Assembly (NCBI RefSeq): GCF_900111485.1
Contig: NZ_FOIC01000012.1
Span: 1 to 64,000, forward strand
Source of the DNA: Natrinema hispanicum
GTDB lineage: Archaea > Halobacteriota > Halobacteria > Halobacteriales > Natrialbaceae
Reading direction: 5' to 3'
Length of the DNA: 64,000 nucleotides
The stretch's first letter is position 1. Each line of letters begins with the position of its first letter. Shown here one piece after another: positions 16,804 to 26,360 of this stretch. The translations under genes were made by a program, and so were the position numbers. The notes below the pieces were generated by a model that searched no databases, was not told where the DNA came from, and was given only the letters and a program-made list of their open reading frames with translations.

Positions 16804-17391
16804 CTACAGCGTGCCCTTCGTGCTCGGCGTTCCTTGCCGTCGCTCGTCGATCCGGGTCGCATCGTCGAGGCTCCGGGTCAGCGCCTTGAACAGCGCCTCG
16901 ACCTCGTGGTGGGCGTTCTCGCCGCTGACCTCGAGGTGAAGCGTCAGGCCGGCGTTCATCGCCAGCGACTCGCCGAAGTGACGCGCCATGTCGCTGGTAA
17001 AGTCGCCGATCTGCTCCTGAGAGAACGTCCCGTCGAAATAAAAGCGCGGCCGGCCGCTCACGTCGACGACGGCGCTTGCGACGGCCTCGTCGAGGGGCAC
17101 TTTCCGGTCGGCGTACCGGACGATCCCAGAGCGATCGCCCAGCGCCTCGTCGAACGCCTCGCCGAGGACGATCGCCACGTCCTCGACCGTGTGGTGGTCG
17201 TCGACCTCGAGGTCGCCGTCACACTCGACCTCGAGATCGAACAGGCCGTGTTTGGCGAACGACGTCAGCATGTGATCGAAGAAGCCGATACCGGTGTCGA
17301 TCGCGGCCGTCCCGGTTCCGTCGATCGTCAGCGTACACTCGATCGACGTCTCGGCCGTCTCGCGCGTGCGGGTCGCCGTTCGCTCGCTCAT
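16804..17391 (-). CDS. hisB: Imidazoleglycerol-phosphate dehydratase
   Basis: A 195-residue enzyme of histidine synthesis that dehydrates imidazoleglycerol phosphate to imidazoleacetol phosphate, using two Mn ions. Metal-binding segments are present in both repeats: [16 protein letters not shown] (about 32-47) and [17 protein letters not shown] (about 62-78), then [14 protein letters not shown] and [14 protein letters not shown]. The length fits the monofunctional enzyme. The ATG at 17391 removes a 36-residue extension without family similarity. Other his genes in the window, hisA and hisI, lie elsewhere, so the pathway is not an operon here. Confidence 0.95.
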   Translation of the reverse strand: MSERTATRTRETAETSIECTLTIDGTGTAAIDTGIGFFDHMLTSFAKHGLFDLEVECDGDLEVDDHHTVEDVAIVLGEAFDEALGDRSGIVRYADRKVPLDEAVASAVVDVSGRPRFYFDGTFSQEQIGDFTSDMARHFGESLAMNAGLTLHLEVSGENAHHEVEALFKALTRSLDDATRIDERRQGTPSTKGTL

Positions 17392-17655
17392 GTCGAACGC
17401 ATACCGCCCCCGATACAAGGGGGTTCCGCTCGCTGCCCAGTGACGCCGGTTCGGACCTTTTTCCTCTTCGTTTGACACTAGTTCAAGAAGAACTCTCAAA
17501 ATCAGTTATAAAATGTCTGGGCGGTTCTTACACGGTATAAAAACATTAGCTCGATTACAACATTCACGTAAAACGGACCGAAACCGCGCCAATCTTCGAC
17601 CCGTTATATGGGCCCTGTGGTGAATGGTGTGTTCAAGAAGAGGTGCTCCGTCTCG

Positions 17656-17922
17656 ATGTCAAACTCCCCCGTTTCGAACGACTCGATCGCCCCGTCAAGC
17701 CCTGAGCCGGAGGCCAAGCGCGATCGGTCGAACTGGATCCTCCGTTCGCTCAAGGGCCCAACGCAGTTTCTCTCGTTCTGGGCCGCGATCGCGCTCCCGT
17801 TCGTCCATCTCCCACTGCTCACACAGGGGCTCGGTGATCCCGACGTGACGCTGGCATTTTTCCTCTTGCTCGCCGCCAACGTCTTTGCTCTCTACGTCGG
17901 TCACGGATACAAACAAGAGTGA
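17656..17922 (+). CDS. Small two-helix membrane protein
   Basis: An 88-residue protein of unknown function. A disordered N-terminal third (SNSPVSNDSIAPSSPEPEAKRDRSN) is followed by two hydrophobic helices at about 36-56 (TQFLSFWAAIALPFVHLPLL) and 63-82 (VTLAFFLLLAANVFALYVGH). No catalytic motif is seen. The ATG at 17656 gives a typical small haloarchaeal membrane protein; an upstream in-frame start would add 16 residues. Upstream 17500-17600 is AT-rich with two TATA-like stretches (GTTATAAAA, GGTATAAAAA) that can serve this gene and the divergent hisB. Confidence 0.65.
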   Translation: MSNSPVSNDSIAPSSPEPEAKRDRSNWILRSLKGPTQFLSFWAAIALPFVHLPLLTQGLGDPDVTLAFFLLLAANVFALYVGHGYKQE

Positions 17923-17933
17923 ACCGGTCGTCT

Positions 17934-18003
17934 CTCGGTCAGTGCCGGCCGGCCGCGACTGTCCTGCGGTCCCGCCGGGACCCAGTGACAGGAACCCGTC
18001 TCA
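17934..18003 (+). repeat. Dispersed intergenic repeat, copy 3
   Basis: A 70-base copy, CTCGGTCAGTGCC to CAGGAACCCGTCTCA, with GTCCTGCGGTCC in the centre. It begins 11 bases after a gene stop. A second fragment of the end motif (CACCCAGTGACAG) recurs at about 18019-18031. Confidence 0.6.
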
Positions 18004-18096
18004 GTTTCGGCCGTGTCGGCACCCAGTGACAGTCGTCCAGCTGCGTCGTCTCCCCACTCCGAACTGTTATCCTATCCGCCGTCGACATATCGGTAG

Positions 18097-19593
18097 ATGG
18101 CGCTTCGCGTCGATTGGCGCTCGAGTTGTAGCCTCGCCGGGACAGTCCTCAAGTGGCTCTCGGTCCCGACGGTCGCGCCGCTTGCCCTCGCCATCGTCGA
18201 CGGGGACGATCCGCTGCCGTTTCTCGTCATGTTCGCCGTCACCGTCGTCCTTGGGACCGGCCTTGAGTCACTGACCGACGACCGCGAGATCGACCAGCGG
18301 GAGGCCTTTTTGATGGTTGCGCTGACGTGGCTCGGTGTCGCGCTGGTCGGGGCGATCCCGTTTCTCGTCGCGGGGACGGGCGTGTTCGCACGGCCGGTCA
18401 ACGCCGTTTTCGAGAGCATGAGCGGCGTGACGACGACTGGCGCGACCGTGATCGCGGACTTTGGGGTTCACTCCCGGGCGCTCTTGCTCTGGCGGGCGCT
18501 CCTCCAGTGGCTTGGCGGCCTCGGAATCCTGATCGTCGCGATCGGCCTGTTCTCACATCTACTCGTCGGCGGTGCCCAACTGATGGAGACCGAAACCCAG
18601 ACTCGAAGCGTCCACAAACTCCATCCCCACCTCGACCAGACGGCTCGTCTCATCTGGGGACTCTATGTCGGATTGACGGTCCTGACGACGGTCGTGCTCT
18701 TCGCCTTTCACCTCGCCGGCCTCGCACCCGAGATGGACCTCTACAACGCCGTCGCACACGCCCTGACCAGTGTCTCGACTGCGGGTTTCTCGCCACAGCC
18801 CGATAGTATCGGCGCGTTCTCGCCGCTCGTCCAGTGGACGCTCATTCCCGTCATGATCGTCGGCGCGACCAACTTCGTGGTCCTGTATGCCGTCACACAG
18901 GGGAATCTCCGTCGGCCGCTCGAGTCCGCCGAGTTCCGGTTTTATATCGGGATCCTCACGTCGATTACGACGATCGTCATCGCCACCCTCGCGCTCGATC
19001 CCGATATTGCGATGGGGCTCGAGCCGACGCTTCGCCATGGCCTGTTCAACGTGGTGTCGATGGTGACGACGACGGGCTATGCCTCGGCGAACTTCGACCT
19101 CTGGTCGCCCGGCGCGAAACACATGTTGTTTCTCTGTATGTTCACTGGCGGGATGGCCGGCTCGACGACGTGTTCGATCAAGTCGCTGCGCTGGCTGGTG
19201 GTCCTCAAGGCGTTCCGCCGAAACCTGTTTCTGGCCGTTCACCCGGACGCCGTTCGGCCGCTTCGACTCGACGAGACGGTGGTCGACGAGGAGACTGTCC
19301 GTGACGTCTTTACGTACGTTACTCTCGCGCTGGTCATCTTCTTCCTGCTGACGGTCGTCATCGTTGTCGACGCCGCCCGCGTCGGCTCTCCCGTCAACGA
19401 GTTCGACGCGCTCGGGGCGGCCGCCTCGATCTTTCTCAACATCGGTCCCGCGTTCGGCGTCGCCGGTCCGTTCGACAACTACCTCGCGTTCTCGCCGCTG
19501 ACCCGAACCGTGATGATCGTCATGATGTGGATCGGCCGCATCGAAATCGTCCCCGTGCTCGTCCTGTTGACTCCCGAGTTCTGGGAGCGCTAA
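18097..19593 (+). CDS. TrkH-family potassium uptake permease
   Basis: A 498-residue membrane protein of the Trk/Ktr K+ transporter family, with four pore repeats. Selectivity-filter-like segments are visible: ESMSGVTTTGATVIADFGV (about 107-125), SVSTAGFSPQPDSIG (about 226-240), NVVSMVTTTGYASANFD (about 318-334) and SIFLNIGPAFGVAGPFDNY (about 445-463). LLWRALLQWLGGLGILIVAIGLF is also diagnostic. K+ uptake is central to the salt-in strategy of haloarchaea. The cytoplasmic TrkA partner is not next to it. The start is the ATG at 18097. Confidence 0.92.
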   Translation: MALRVDWRSSCSLAGTVLKWLSVPTVAPLALAIVDGDDPLPFLVMFAVTVVLGTGLESLTDDREIDQREAFLMVALTWLGVALVGAIPFLVAGTGVFARPVNAVFESMSGVTTTGATVIADFGVHSRALLLWRALLQWLGGLGILIVAIGLFSHLLVGGAQLMETETQTRSVHKLHPHLDQTARLIWGLYVGLTVLTTVVLFAFHLAGLAPEMDLYNAVAHALTSVSTAGFSPQPDSIGAFSPLVQWTLIPVMIVGATNFVVLYAVTQGNLRRPLESAEFRFYIGILTSITTIVIATLALDPDIAMGLEPTLRHGLFNVVSMVTTTGYASANFDLWSPGAKHMLFLCMFTGGMAGSTTCSIKSLRWLVVLKAFRRNLFLAVHPDAVRPLRLDETVVDEETVRDVFTYVTLALVIFFLLTVVIVVDAARVGSPVNEFDALGAAASIFLNIGPAFGVAGPFDNYLAFSPLTRTVMIVMMWIGRIEIVPVLVLLTPEFWER

Positions 19594-19673
19594 ACGCCGG
19601 GGCTGTCGATGGTCCGCTCACGGTTGCACTGCGACCACTGAGCGAAGCGTCCCGCTCGAGCCACTAGTCCCGT

Positions 19674-20426
19674 CTAGTCGTCTCCCTCGATCGCAGCTTG
19701 TGCTTCGTCGAGCGTGAACGCGCCCTCGTACAACGCGCTGCCGACGACGACTGCGGCGGCACCGGTCTCTGCAAGCGCTCGGACGTCCGCGAGCGTCGCG
19801 ACGCCACCGCTGGCGATCACGGGGATATCTGTCGCGTCGACCAGTTCGCGGACGGGCTCGGTCGCGACGCCCTCGAGTTGGCCCTCGACGTCGACGTTCG
19901 TAAAGAGGATCGCGGCGGCCCCGAGGTCGTCGTAGCGTTCGGCGGCCTCGACCGGCGAAATCTCCGCTCCTTCGGTCCAGCCTTCGACGACGACTTCGCC
20001 GTCTTTCGCGTCGAGGCTGACGACGACGCTGTCGGGATATTCCTCGCTGATCTCGGCGACGATCTCGGGGTTCTCGACCGCCGCGGTGCCGAGGATGACC
20101 CGATCGACGCCGCGCTCAAGAAGATCGACAGCGTCGTCGGCGGTGCGGATCCCACCACCCAGTTGTGTCGGGACGCCGACGGCCTCGATCACCGCATCAA
20201 TGGCGTCGGCGTTCGCGCGCTCGCCCTCGAACGCGCCGTCGAGATCCACGAGATGCAGCGTCTCGGCACCGGCGTCGATCCACCGCTGGGCGGCCTCGAC
20301 GGGGTCGCCGTAGGTCTTTTCGGTGCCACGTTCCCCCTGAACGAGTTGGACGACCTCGCCGTCCTGAACGTCGACTGCCGGGATCACCTCGAACTCTTCG
20401 CGCGCGTCGTCGGCGTCGGTGTGCAT
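19674..20426 (-). CDS. hisA: Phosphoribosylformimino-5-aminoimidazole carboxamide ribotide isomerase
   Basis: A 250-residue TIM-barrel enzyme of histidine synthesis that isomerises ProFAR to PRFAR. Catalytic Asp in PAVDVQDGEVVQLVQGERG (about 15-33), LHLVDLDGAFEG, TQLGGGIRTADDAVDLLERGVDRVILGTAAVENP and the second phosphate loop ASGGVATLADVRAL are all present. Length and order are normal. I chose the ATG at 20426 because the 154 upstream in-frame residues overlap the divergent promoter and permease gene. The stop is TAG. It diverges from the SLC13 permease with 117 bases between starts. Confidence 0.95.
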   Translation of the reverse strand: MHTDADDAREEFEVIPAVDVQDGEVVQLVQGERGTEKTYGDPVEAAQRWIDAGAETLHLVDLDGAFEGERANADAIDAVIEAVGVPTQLGGGIRTADDAVDLLERGVDRVILGTAAVENPEIVAEISEEYPDSVVVSLDAKDGEVVVEGWTEGAEISPVEAAERYDDLGAAAILFTNVDVEGQLEGVATEPVRELVDATDIPVIASGGVATLADVRALAETGAAAVVVGSALYEGAFTLDEAQAAIEGDD

Positions 20427-20543
20427 ACTCGAGTGCGCGAGGCCGGCGCGAGTAAAGGCGACGGTTTCGCCGACCGCCATCGCCGCGACACTGTTCCTAC
20501 TCTCGACAGAATCGTTACAAGTGTGGTCGGTGTCGGTCGCCCT

Positions 20544-22406
20544 ATGCCGATGTCGGCGTGCGATTTTATCGCACAGACGACTGTCTCTCAACCCGACCTG
20601 ACGACGGACGCGCTCGTCGTCTTTGGCGTCGTCGGCCTCGCACTCGTGCTCTTTCTCACCGAGCGCCTGCCCATCGACGTGACTGCGATCCTGTTGATCG
20701 TGAGTTTGGTCGTGCTCGAGCCCTGGACGGGTGTCGATCCCGCGACCGGCATCTCGGGCTTTGCGAACGAGGCGACGATCACCGTGCTGGCGATGCTCAT
20801 ATTGAGCGGTGGCATCAGCCGAACTGGCCTCGTTCAGGAACTCGGCCGGCGGATGGCTGGGTTCGCGGGCGACAGCCTTCGCAGGCAACTGTTCGCGACC
20901 GTCGCCGCGACCGGCCCCGTGTCGGGGTTTTTGAATAACACGCCGGTAGTCGCCCTGCTGGTGCCGGTCGTCACAGACGTTGCGAACCGCGGGAACACGT
21001 CGCCGTCGAAGCTGCTCATCCCGCTGTCGTACGCCTCACAGATGGGCGGGATGCTCACGCTTATCGGCACCTCGACGAACATCCTCGCCAGCGACGTCAG
21101 CGCACGCCTTGGCTCTCAGTACCCCGAACTGCACCGATTCTCGATGTTCGAGTTCACGAAGCTCGGCGTGATCGTCGTCCTCGTCGGCTCGCTCTATCTG
21201 ATCTTCGTCGGGCACCGCCTGCTTCCTGAGCGCGTCCCGCCGCGGGCCGACTACCTCGAGGAGTACGACGTCGAAGATTACGTCGCCGACGTCGCCGTCG
21301 TACCGGGTTCCCCGCTGGTCGGCCAGACGGTCCGCGAGGCGACCGCCATCCTCGGGTCCGATGTCGACATCGTTCAGGTCGTCCACGACGAGGCCCGATC
21401 GGTCGCGCCCCGGCAGGCAACCCAACTGGCCGAAGGCGACGTCCTTGTCGTCCGGACCGACCGCGACGCTATCGCGACGCTCGAGGGCGTCGAAGGGGTC
21501 GAGCCGGTCGGTCGCGCAACCGCCGTCGACGACCTCGCAGCGCCGGCCGAGGCGGGCATCATCACGGAACTGGTCGTCTCGCTCGACTCGCGGCTCGTCG
21601 GCGAGCGGCTCGATCCCGAGGCCTTCCGCGAGGAGTTCAATGCGGCCGTCCTCGGCCTTCGCCACCATGGCGACCTCGTCGCTGACCGCATCGTCGGCAC
21701 GCGCCTCGACGTCGGTGACACGTTGCTCGTCCAGGTCCCGCCGGACACGCTCGACCGGCTTGCCCGCCGCGACGACGTGATCGTCGCGCGCGAGCCACCC
21801 CGACCCGAGTATCGCGCGGACAAGGCCCCGATCGCGGTCGCCATCATGATCGGCGTCGTCGCCGTCGCCGCTCTCGAACTCTACCCGATCCTCATCGCCG
21901 CGCTCGCCGGCGTCGTCGCGATGGTCGTCACCGGCGTCTTAGAGCCCAACGAACTCTACGACGCCGTCGAGTGGGACATCATCTTCTTGCTTGCTGGTGT
22001 GATTCCATTGGGGATCGCGCTCGAGAAGACCGGCGGCGCGGCGTATCTCGCCTGGCTGGTCGTCCAGTCCGCGGGGTTCCTGCCGACGATCGTCGTGCTG
22101 TGGCTGTTCTACGTTCTGACCGGGCTGCTCACGGAGGTCATCAGCAACAACGCCAGCGTCGTCCTCCTGCTCCCGGTCGCGGCGGCCGCGGCGACGGGCA
22201 TCGGTGCGAACCCGTTCGCGTTCGTGCTGGCGGTGACGTTCGCCGCGAGCACTGCCTTTCTCGGCCCGATCGGCTATCAGACGAACCTCTTCGTCTACGG
22301 CCCCGGCGGCTATCGCTTCAGCGACTACGCGCGGATCGGCGCGCCGCTCCAGCTCGTGTTGTCGATCGTCACCGTCCTCGGGATCGCGGTCTTCTGGGGC
22401 CTCTAA
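20544..22406 (+). CDS. SLC13-family permease with two TrkA-C domains
   Basis: A 620-residue transporter of the divalent anion:Na+ symporter (DASS) type. N-terminal helices (about 15-230) include ISGFANEATITVLAMLILSGGISRTGLV and the signature SYASQMGGMLTLIGTSTNILASD. Two cytoplasmic TrkA-C (RCK_C) domains lie at about 250-335 and 345-425 (TRLDVGDTLLVQVPPDTLDRL). A second membrane half (about 435-618) has LTEVISNNASVVLLLPVAAAAATGIGANPFAFVLA and GPIGYQTNLFVYGPGGYRFSDYARIG. Substrates in the family are sulfate or dicarboxylates; the choice is not visible. ATG 20544 and 20550 are both possible starts. Confidence 0.9.
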   Translation: MPMSACDFIAQTTVSQPDLTTDALVVFGVVGLALVLFLTERLPIDVTAILLIVSLVVLEPWTGVDPATGISGFANEATITVLAMLILSGGISRTGLVQELGRRMAGFAGDSLRRQLFATVAATGPVSGFLNNTPVVALLVPVVTDVANRGNTSPSKLLIPLSYASQMGGMLTLIGTSTNILASDVSARLGSQYPELHRFSMFEFTKLGVIVVLVGSLYLIFVGHRLLPERVPPRADYLEEYDVEDYVADVAVVPGSPLVGQTVREATAILGSDVDIVQVVHDEARSVAPRQATQLAEGDVLVVRTDRDAIATLEGVEGVEPVGRATAVDDLAAPAEAGIITELVVSLDSRLVGERLDPEAFREEFNAAVLGLRHHGDLVADRIVGTRLDVGDTLLVQVPPDTLDRLARRDDVIVAREPPRPEYRADKAPIAVAIMIGVVAVAALELYPILIAALAGVVAMVVTGVLEPNELYDAVEWDIIFLLAGVIPLGIALEKTGGAAYLAWLVVQSAGFLPTIVVLWLFYVLTGLLTEVISNNASVVLLLPVAAAAATGIGANPFAFVLAVTFAASTAFLGPIGYQTNLFVYGPGGYRFSDYARIGAPLQLVLSIVTVLGIAVFWGL

Positions 22407-22493
22407 TGGGAGGTTCGAATGCATCCTCGAGCGAGCGCTGGTGGCTCACCGAAACAGTCGCGCTTTTAGGCGCGGACTGCGTGACTCTCGGAT

Positions 22494-23675
22494 GTGCCGG
22501 AAGTACTGCTTATCGTAGGAATACTCACCGCGGTTTTCGTCGGCTACAACATCGGCGGATCGACGACGGGCCCCGCGTTCGGACCCGCTGTCGGCGCGAA
22601 CGTAATCACGAAGGTGATGGCTGCCGGGCTGATGTCGATTTTCTTCTTCCTCGGAGCCTACACCATCGGTCCGAAGGTCGTCACCACGCTCGGCGAGGAA
22701 CTCGTCACTGACACCGCCATCTTTACGCTGCGGTCGAACGTCGCCGTGCTCTTCTTTATCGGCGGCGCACTATTCATCGGCAACTACGCGGGCGTCCCCG
22801 CCTCGACGTCGATGACTGCGGTCGGAGCGATCGCCGCACTGGGGATGGCGACCGGCGAACTCAACTGGGACGTACTCGGCGAGATCGTCGTCTGGTGGGT
22901 CGTCGCGCCGATCGTCGGCTTCTGGGTGGCTGGCGTGGTCGGGCGATACTTCTACCCTCGGATCAACGCCTGGGTCGCCATCGAGGAGAAAGAGGGCGGC
23001 CGACCGATGGTCTCGGTCGATCGATCGGGACTTGCCCCCCGGCTCCAGTTCGGCGTCGACGCCGATCGCCGGGAGATCACCGGTGCGTTGACCGTCGTCG
23101 CCATCGGCTGTCTGATGGGCTTTTCCTCGGGAACGAGCAACATCGCCAACGCGATCGCGCCGATCTACGGCACCGGCGACGTCGACATGACAACGCTGAT
23201 CCTGATCGGCTCCGCAGCGGTTGCCGTCGGCTGCTTTACGATCGCCCGACGCACGCTCGATACGCTGGGCAATGACATCACGAACCTCCCGCTGACGGCG
23301 GCGATCGTCGTCGCCGTCATCAGTTCGGGAATCGTCGTCGGTCTCTCGTCGATCGGCGTCCCGGCGAGTTTCGTCGTCATCGCGACCATGAGCATCGTCG
23401 GACTGGGTTGGGGCCGGGCTACCCGGACGACGACGCTGTCCGATGCCGCTCGCGGCGAGGAGACACCGGTCTCGGTCGGCGCGCTGACTGCCGAAGAAAC
23501 CGGCGAACGATCCCCCGAGATCGGCGAGGAGGAACCCGAGGACATCCCGCAGGCATCGGACCTGTTCGATCCCTCGACGACGGCACGGGTCATTCTCATG
23601 CAAAACGTCGTGCCGGCGATCTCGACGGTCGGTGCCTATCTGACGTTCCGGTTCCTGCCGATCTTCGGGTTCTGA
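22494..23675 (+). CDS. PiT-family inorganic phosphate permease (second of two)
   Basis: A 393-residue paralog of the permease at 6343. The two family repeats are GYNIGGSTTGPAFGPAVGANVITKVMAAGLMSIFFFLGAY at the N terminus and LMGFSSGTSNIANAIAPIYGTGDVD in the second half, the latter with the SNxANAxxP phosphate-transport signature. About ten helices are visible, with a hydrophilic loop at about 325-365 (EETPVSVGALTAEETGERSPEIGEEEPED). The start is GTG at 22494, preceded by a TTTTAGGCG element about 30 bases upstream. Two different PiT copies in one window suggest different affinities or a second anion; inference only. Confidence 0.88.
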   Translation: MPEVLLIVGILTAVFVGYNIGGSTTGPAFGPAVGANVITKVMAAGLMSIFFFLGAYTIGPKVVTTLGEELVTDTAIFTLRSNVAVLFFIGGALFIGNYAGVPASTSMTAVGAIAALGMATGELNWDVLGEIVVWWVVAPIVGFWVAGVVGRYFYPRINAWVAIEEKEGGRPMVSVDRSGLAPRLQFGVDADRREITGALTVVAIGCLMGFSSGTSNIANAIAPIYGTGDVDMTTLILIGSAAVAVGCFTIARRTLDTLGNDITNLPLTAAIVVAVISSGIVVGLSSIGVPASFVVIATMSIVGLGWGRATRTTTLSDAARGEETPVSVGALTAEETGERSPEIGEEEPEDIPQASDLFDPSTTARVILMQNVVPAISTVGAYLTFRFLPIFGF

Positions 23676-23893
23676 TCGGAGCCGGCCGGGACGTGATCGA
23701 CACCGTGCGTCCGAACCCGGCGATCATTGTAATCAACTGGTCGTCCGTGAGACGGATTCTCACTTTCCCCGTAGTTCCTGCTTTCGTTCACCGAGTCCTG
23801 TCTGTCTTGGGTTCGAATTAGTCGATCCTGACTCAAAGACGATTGAGGTCTGAACAGCAAGCTATACCAGTACGGCGCTCGAACCGTGAAGTG

Positions 23894-24283
23894 ATGCCCA
23901 CGGTAGAATACCTCAACTACGAAGTACTGGACGACCAGGGCTGGGACATGGACGACGACGACCTCTTCGAGCAGGCCGCTGATGCTGGCCTCGGCGAAGA
24001 GGACTACGGTACGCTCGACGTCGCCGAGGGCGAATACATCCTCGAGGCGGCCGAGATGCAGGGCTACGACTGGCCCTTCTCGTGCCGCGCCGGTGCCTGT
24101 GCAAACTGTGCAGCAATCGTCAAGGAAGGCGAGATCCAGATGGACATGCAGCAGATCCTCTCCGACGAGGAAGTCGAGGACAAGAACGTCCGTCTGACCT
24201 GCATCGGCTCGGCCGAGACCGACGAGGTCAAGATCGTCTACAACGCAAAGCACCTCGACTACCTGCAGAACCGCGTCATTTAA
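23894..24283 (+). CDS. Halobacterial-type 2Fe-2S ferredoxin
   Basis: A 129-residue plant-type [2Fe-2S] ferredoxin. Cluster ligands are Cys64, Cys69, Cys72 and Cys103 (CxxxxCxxC, then Cys in LTCIGSA). The first 45 residues include the very acidic insertion ([27 protein letters not shown]) that is known as the salt-adapted domain of haloarchaeal ferredoxins. It is the main electron carrier for 2-oxoacid:ferredoxin oxidoreductases in these cells. I chose the ATG at 23894; the upstream in-frame stretch lies in a noncoding region. Confidence 0.95.
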   Translation: MPTVEYLNYEVLDDQGWDMDDDDLFEQAADAGLGEEDYGTLDVAEGEYILEAAEMQGYDWPFSCRAGACANCAAIVKEGEIQMDMQQILSDEEVEDKNVRLTCIGSAETDEVKIVYNAKHLDYLQNRVI

Positions 24284-24515
24284 ACGGCACGCACCGCGTC
24301 GCGTGACGGCTGCCCCGCGTCGGGGTAGTTTCTTGTTCACTGAGTTCTACTGCGTAGCCTGTCGTCTCACCATTTAAACGCAACCGTGCGGTGACGATCA
24401 TCATTGCGTCTCTGATCGCCGAATCGCGGTTACGAGCCACTCCGATTGGTCTGCAATTGTACAACGGCTGGTGCGTTCCCGACAGGCCGAAAACGTAACG
24501 GCACCGCGCTCGAGA

Positions 24516-25526
24516 GTGCCCTACGTGACGCTCGCTGGCACCGTGGCGACGGGTCCGGATCTCCTTCGACTGCTCGTCGTCCCGGTCTTTGCCTGGACCG
24601 CTGTCCGCGACCTCGCGACCAGACGGATCTCGAGTAGCGTTTGGATCCCGCTGTCCCTTCTCGGGACCGCGGCGCTGGTCTGGGATGGCTGGATCGCCTG
24701 GAACGCTGGCCAGTACGCGTGGAGCTATGAGTTCCTGCTGCCGACAGCGATCAGTCTGGGGCTGGTCGTTCCGATCGCCTACCTGTTCTGGTGGATCGGC
24801 GGCTTCGGCGGGGCCGACGCGAAGGCGCTGCTCGTGTTGGCCGTCTGCTTCCCGACGTTTCCCGAGTATACGCTCGGGTCGTGGACGGTCCCGCTCGAGA
24901 CACCGCCACTCGGGGCGTTTTCGTTTACGATCCTGACGAACGCCGTCCTCGTCGGGGTCGTGTTGCCGCTGGCCCTCGCTGTTCGCAACGCGGTCGCGGG
25001 CCGGATCGCGCCGGTGATGGTCATCGGCTGGCCGATCTCCTGGGAGCGGATTCCGGACACGCACGGCAGTCTTCTCGAAACACCGACAGGACGTACCCGT
25101 CGCGGGCTCGACCTCGACGCCCTGCGGATGTACCTCCGCTGGCGTGGCCTCTCGCTTGCGGACCTGCGTGAACACCCCGATCGATACCGCGATCCGGCGA
25201 CGCTGCCCGCGGAGCCAAATCCGCCGACCGACGGGGCCGTAAGCGCGGACGTCTCGGTCCGTGGCGATGGCAGGACACTCGAGTCTGATGGCGACGACAC
25301 CTTGCCGACCGCCGCCGACGATCCGTGGGGTGCTGCGGCCTTTCTCGACGACATCGACGGCTCGGCGTATGGGACGACACCGGAGACGCTTCGGGATGGA
25401 CTCGAGGTGCTCGTGACCGAAGAGACGGTCTGGATCTCGCCAGGCACGCCGTTTCTCGTGCCGGTATTCGCCGGGCTGGTGATCGCGCTCGGCTATGGTG
25501 ATCTGTTACTGGGGACGCTGCTATAG
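24516..25526 (+). CDS. A24-family prepilin peptidase (preflagellin/pilin type)
   Basis: A membrane aspartyl protease of about 336 residues that cleaves class III signal peptides of archaeal pilins or archaellins at the cytoplasmic face. The first catalytic Asp lies in FAWTAVRDLATRRISSSVWIP and the second in the GxGD-like motif WIGGFGGADAKALLVLAV. Six or so helices are visible, with the C-terminal third being a cytoplasmic, Asp/Thr-rich extension followed by a final helix (FLVPVFAGLVIALGYGDLLLGTLL). That extension makes it longer than the bacterial catalytic core. The start is uncertain: GTG at 24516 is preferred, GTG at 24471 would add 15 residues. The stop overlaps the convergent small gene at 25521 by six bases. 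Confidence 0.82.
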   Translation: MPYVTLAGTVATGPDLLRLLVVPVFAWTAVRDLATRRISSSVWIPLSLLGTAALVWDGWIAWNAGQYAWSYEFLLPTAISLGLVVPIAYLFWWIGGFGGADAKALLVLAVCFPTFPEYTLGSWTVPLETPPLGAFSFTILTNAVLVGVVLPLALAVRNAVAGRIAPVMVIGWPISWERIPDTHGSLLETPTGRTRRGLDLDALRMYLRWRGLSLADLREHPDRYRDPATLPAEPNPPTDGAVSADVSVRGDGRTLESDGDDTLPTAADDPWGAAAFLDDIDGSAYGTTPETLRDGLEVLVTEETVWISPGTPFLVPVFAGLVIALGYGDLLLGTLL

Positions 25527-25724
25527 AGTGCGCTCGTACAGCGGGACGACCACCGTCCAGACGAGCACGAACGCCGTTCCGACGCCGATCAACGCCAGCC
25601 ACGGCTCGCCGCTGCCGGTCGGGGGCCCACTCGCAAGGAGGAGGAACGTCCCTACAAAGAGCAGACACGAGACGAGGACGCTGCCCAGCTCGAGGGCCGT
25701 GGCGATCAGCTCGGCGAGAGTCAT
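25521..25724 (-). CDS. Small two-helix membrane protein
   Basis: A 67-residue protein with two membrane helices (about 13-32, SVLVSCLLFVGTFLLLASG, and 42-60, WLALIGVGTAFVLVWTVVV), no motif and no known family that I recognise. The ATG at 25724 fits. Its stop lies inside the end of the convergent prepilin peptidase gene, so the two transcripts must overlap at their 3' ends. Confidence 0.55.
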   Translation of the reverse strand: MTLAELIATALELGSVLVSCLLFVGTFLLLASGPPTGSGEPWLALIGVGTAFVLVWTVVVPLYERTL

Positions 25725-25807
25725 ACGCGATATGTCCAGTCGGACGGTAAAAACGTCACGGCACTTGTGTATCGACCCGATCGCGAACGCTGACGAGCGT
25801 GGCCAAT

Positions 25808-26227
25808 TCAGGCTCGAGATTCGATATCGGCGGCGACGTCGTCGAGTTCGTCATCGGCAAGGTCGGGTCGCTGGCCGAACATGGCGTGGATGGGACCGTC
25901 GTCGTCGTCCTCGAAGCGGGGAACGATGTGGCAGTGAACGTGGGGCACTTCCTGGCCTGCGGCCTCGCCGTTGTTGAACGCGACGGTCGTCGCGTCGGCA
26001 TCGACAGCGTCCTCAACGGCGGGGACCATGCGGTGGATGGTCGCGTAGAGATCCGTTGCGATGTCCTCGGGCACGTCGTTGACTCGTTCGTACTCGTCTT
26101 TCGGGATCACCAGCGTGTGTCCGGGAGCCAGCGGATTCGCGTCCAAAAACGCGACCGTGGTCTCGTCTTCGTAGACGATTCGCGCTGGGATCTCTCCCTC
26201 GACGATCTGACTGAAGATCGTACTCAT
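25808..26227 (-). CDS. HIT-family nucleotide hydrolase/transferase
   Basis: A 139-residue protein of the histidine-triad superfamily (HINT-like). The triad reads His96-Val-His98-Cys-His100 within VPHVHCHIVPRF. The N terminus CxxF-like part is STIFSQIVEGEIPARIVYED, and LDANPLAPGHTLVIPK is the other family block. Members hydrolyse AMP-linked amines or dinucleoside polyphosphates; the natural substrate here is not known. The C-terminal 25 residues are acidic. It stands alone, with a dispersed repeat upstream. Confidence 0.93.
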   Translation of the reverse strand: MSTIFSQIVEGEIPARIVYEDETTVAFLDANPLAPGHTLVIPKDEYERVNDVPEDIATDLYATIHRMVPAVEDAVDADATTVAFNNGEAAGQEVPHVHCHIVPRFEDDDDGPIHAMFGQRPDLADDELDDVAADIESRA

Positions 26228-26360
26228 ACGCCAGTGTGTGTCGCCTCGCCGTATGAAGGTTTCCCGAGCGCGCTCGAGACTCGCTCACCGCTGGCGACGG
26301 TCGTCGAGACGCGATCGAGTAGCTGCGGACTCGTCTCGCGGTCTCATACGGGTTCTATAC

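Noticed and set aside
19698-20543. Plus-strand reading opposite hisA that continues into the SLC13 permease
   Set aside because: It lies antisense to hisA, has no membrane or family features, and the permease has a clear start at 20544 or 20550.
23805-23825. GGGTTCGAATT, which looks like the T-loop of a tRNA
   Set aside because: No flanking T-stem complementarity and no acceptor or anticodon arms could be found around it.
24284-24400. Short minus-strand frame MIVTARLRLNGETTGYAVEL after the ferredoxin
   Set aside because: It ends inside the ferredoxin coding end and shows no domain, start signal or codon preference.
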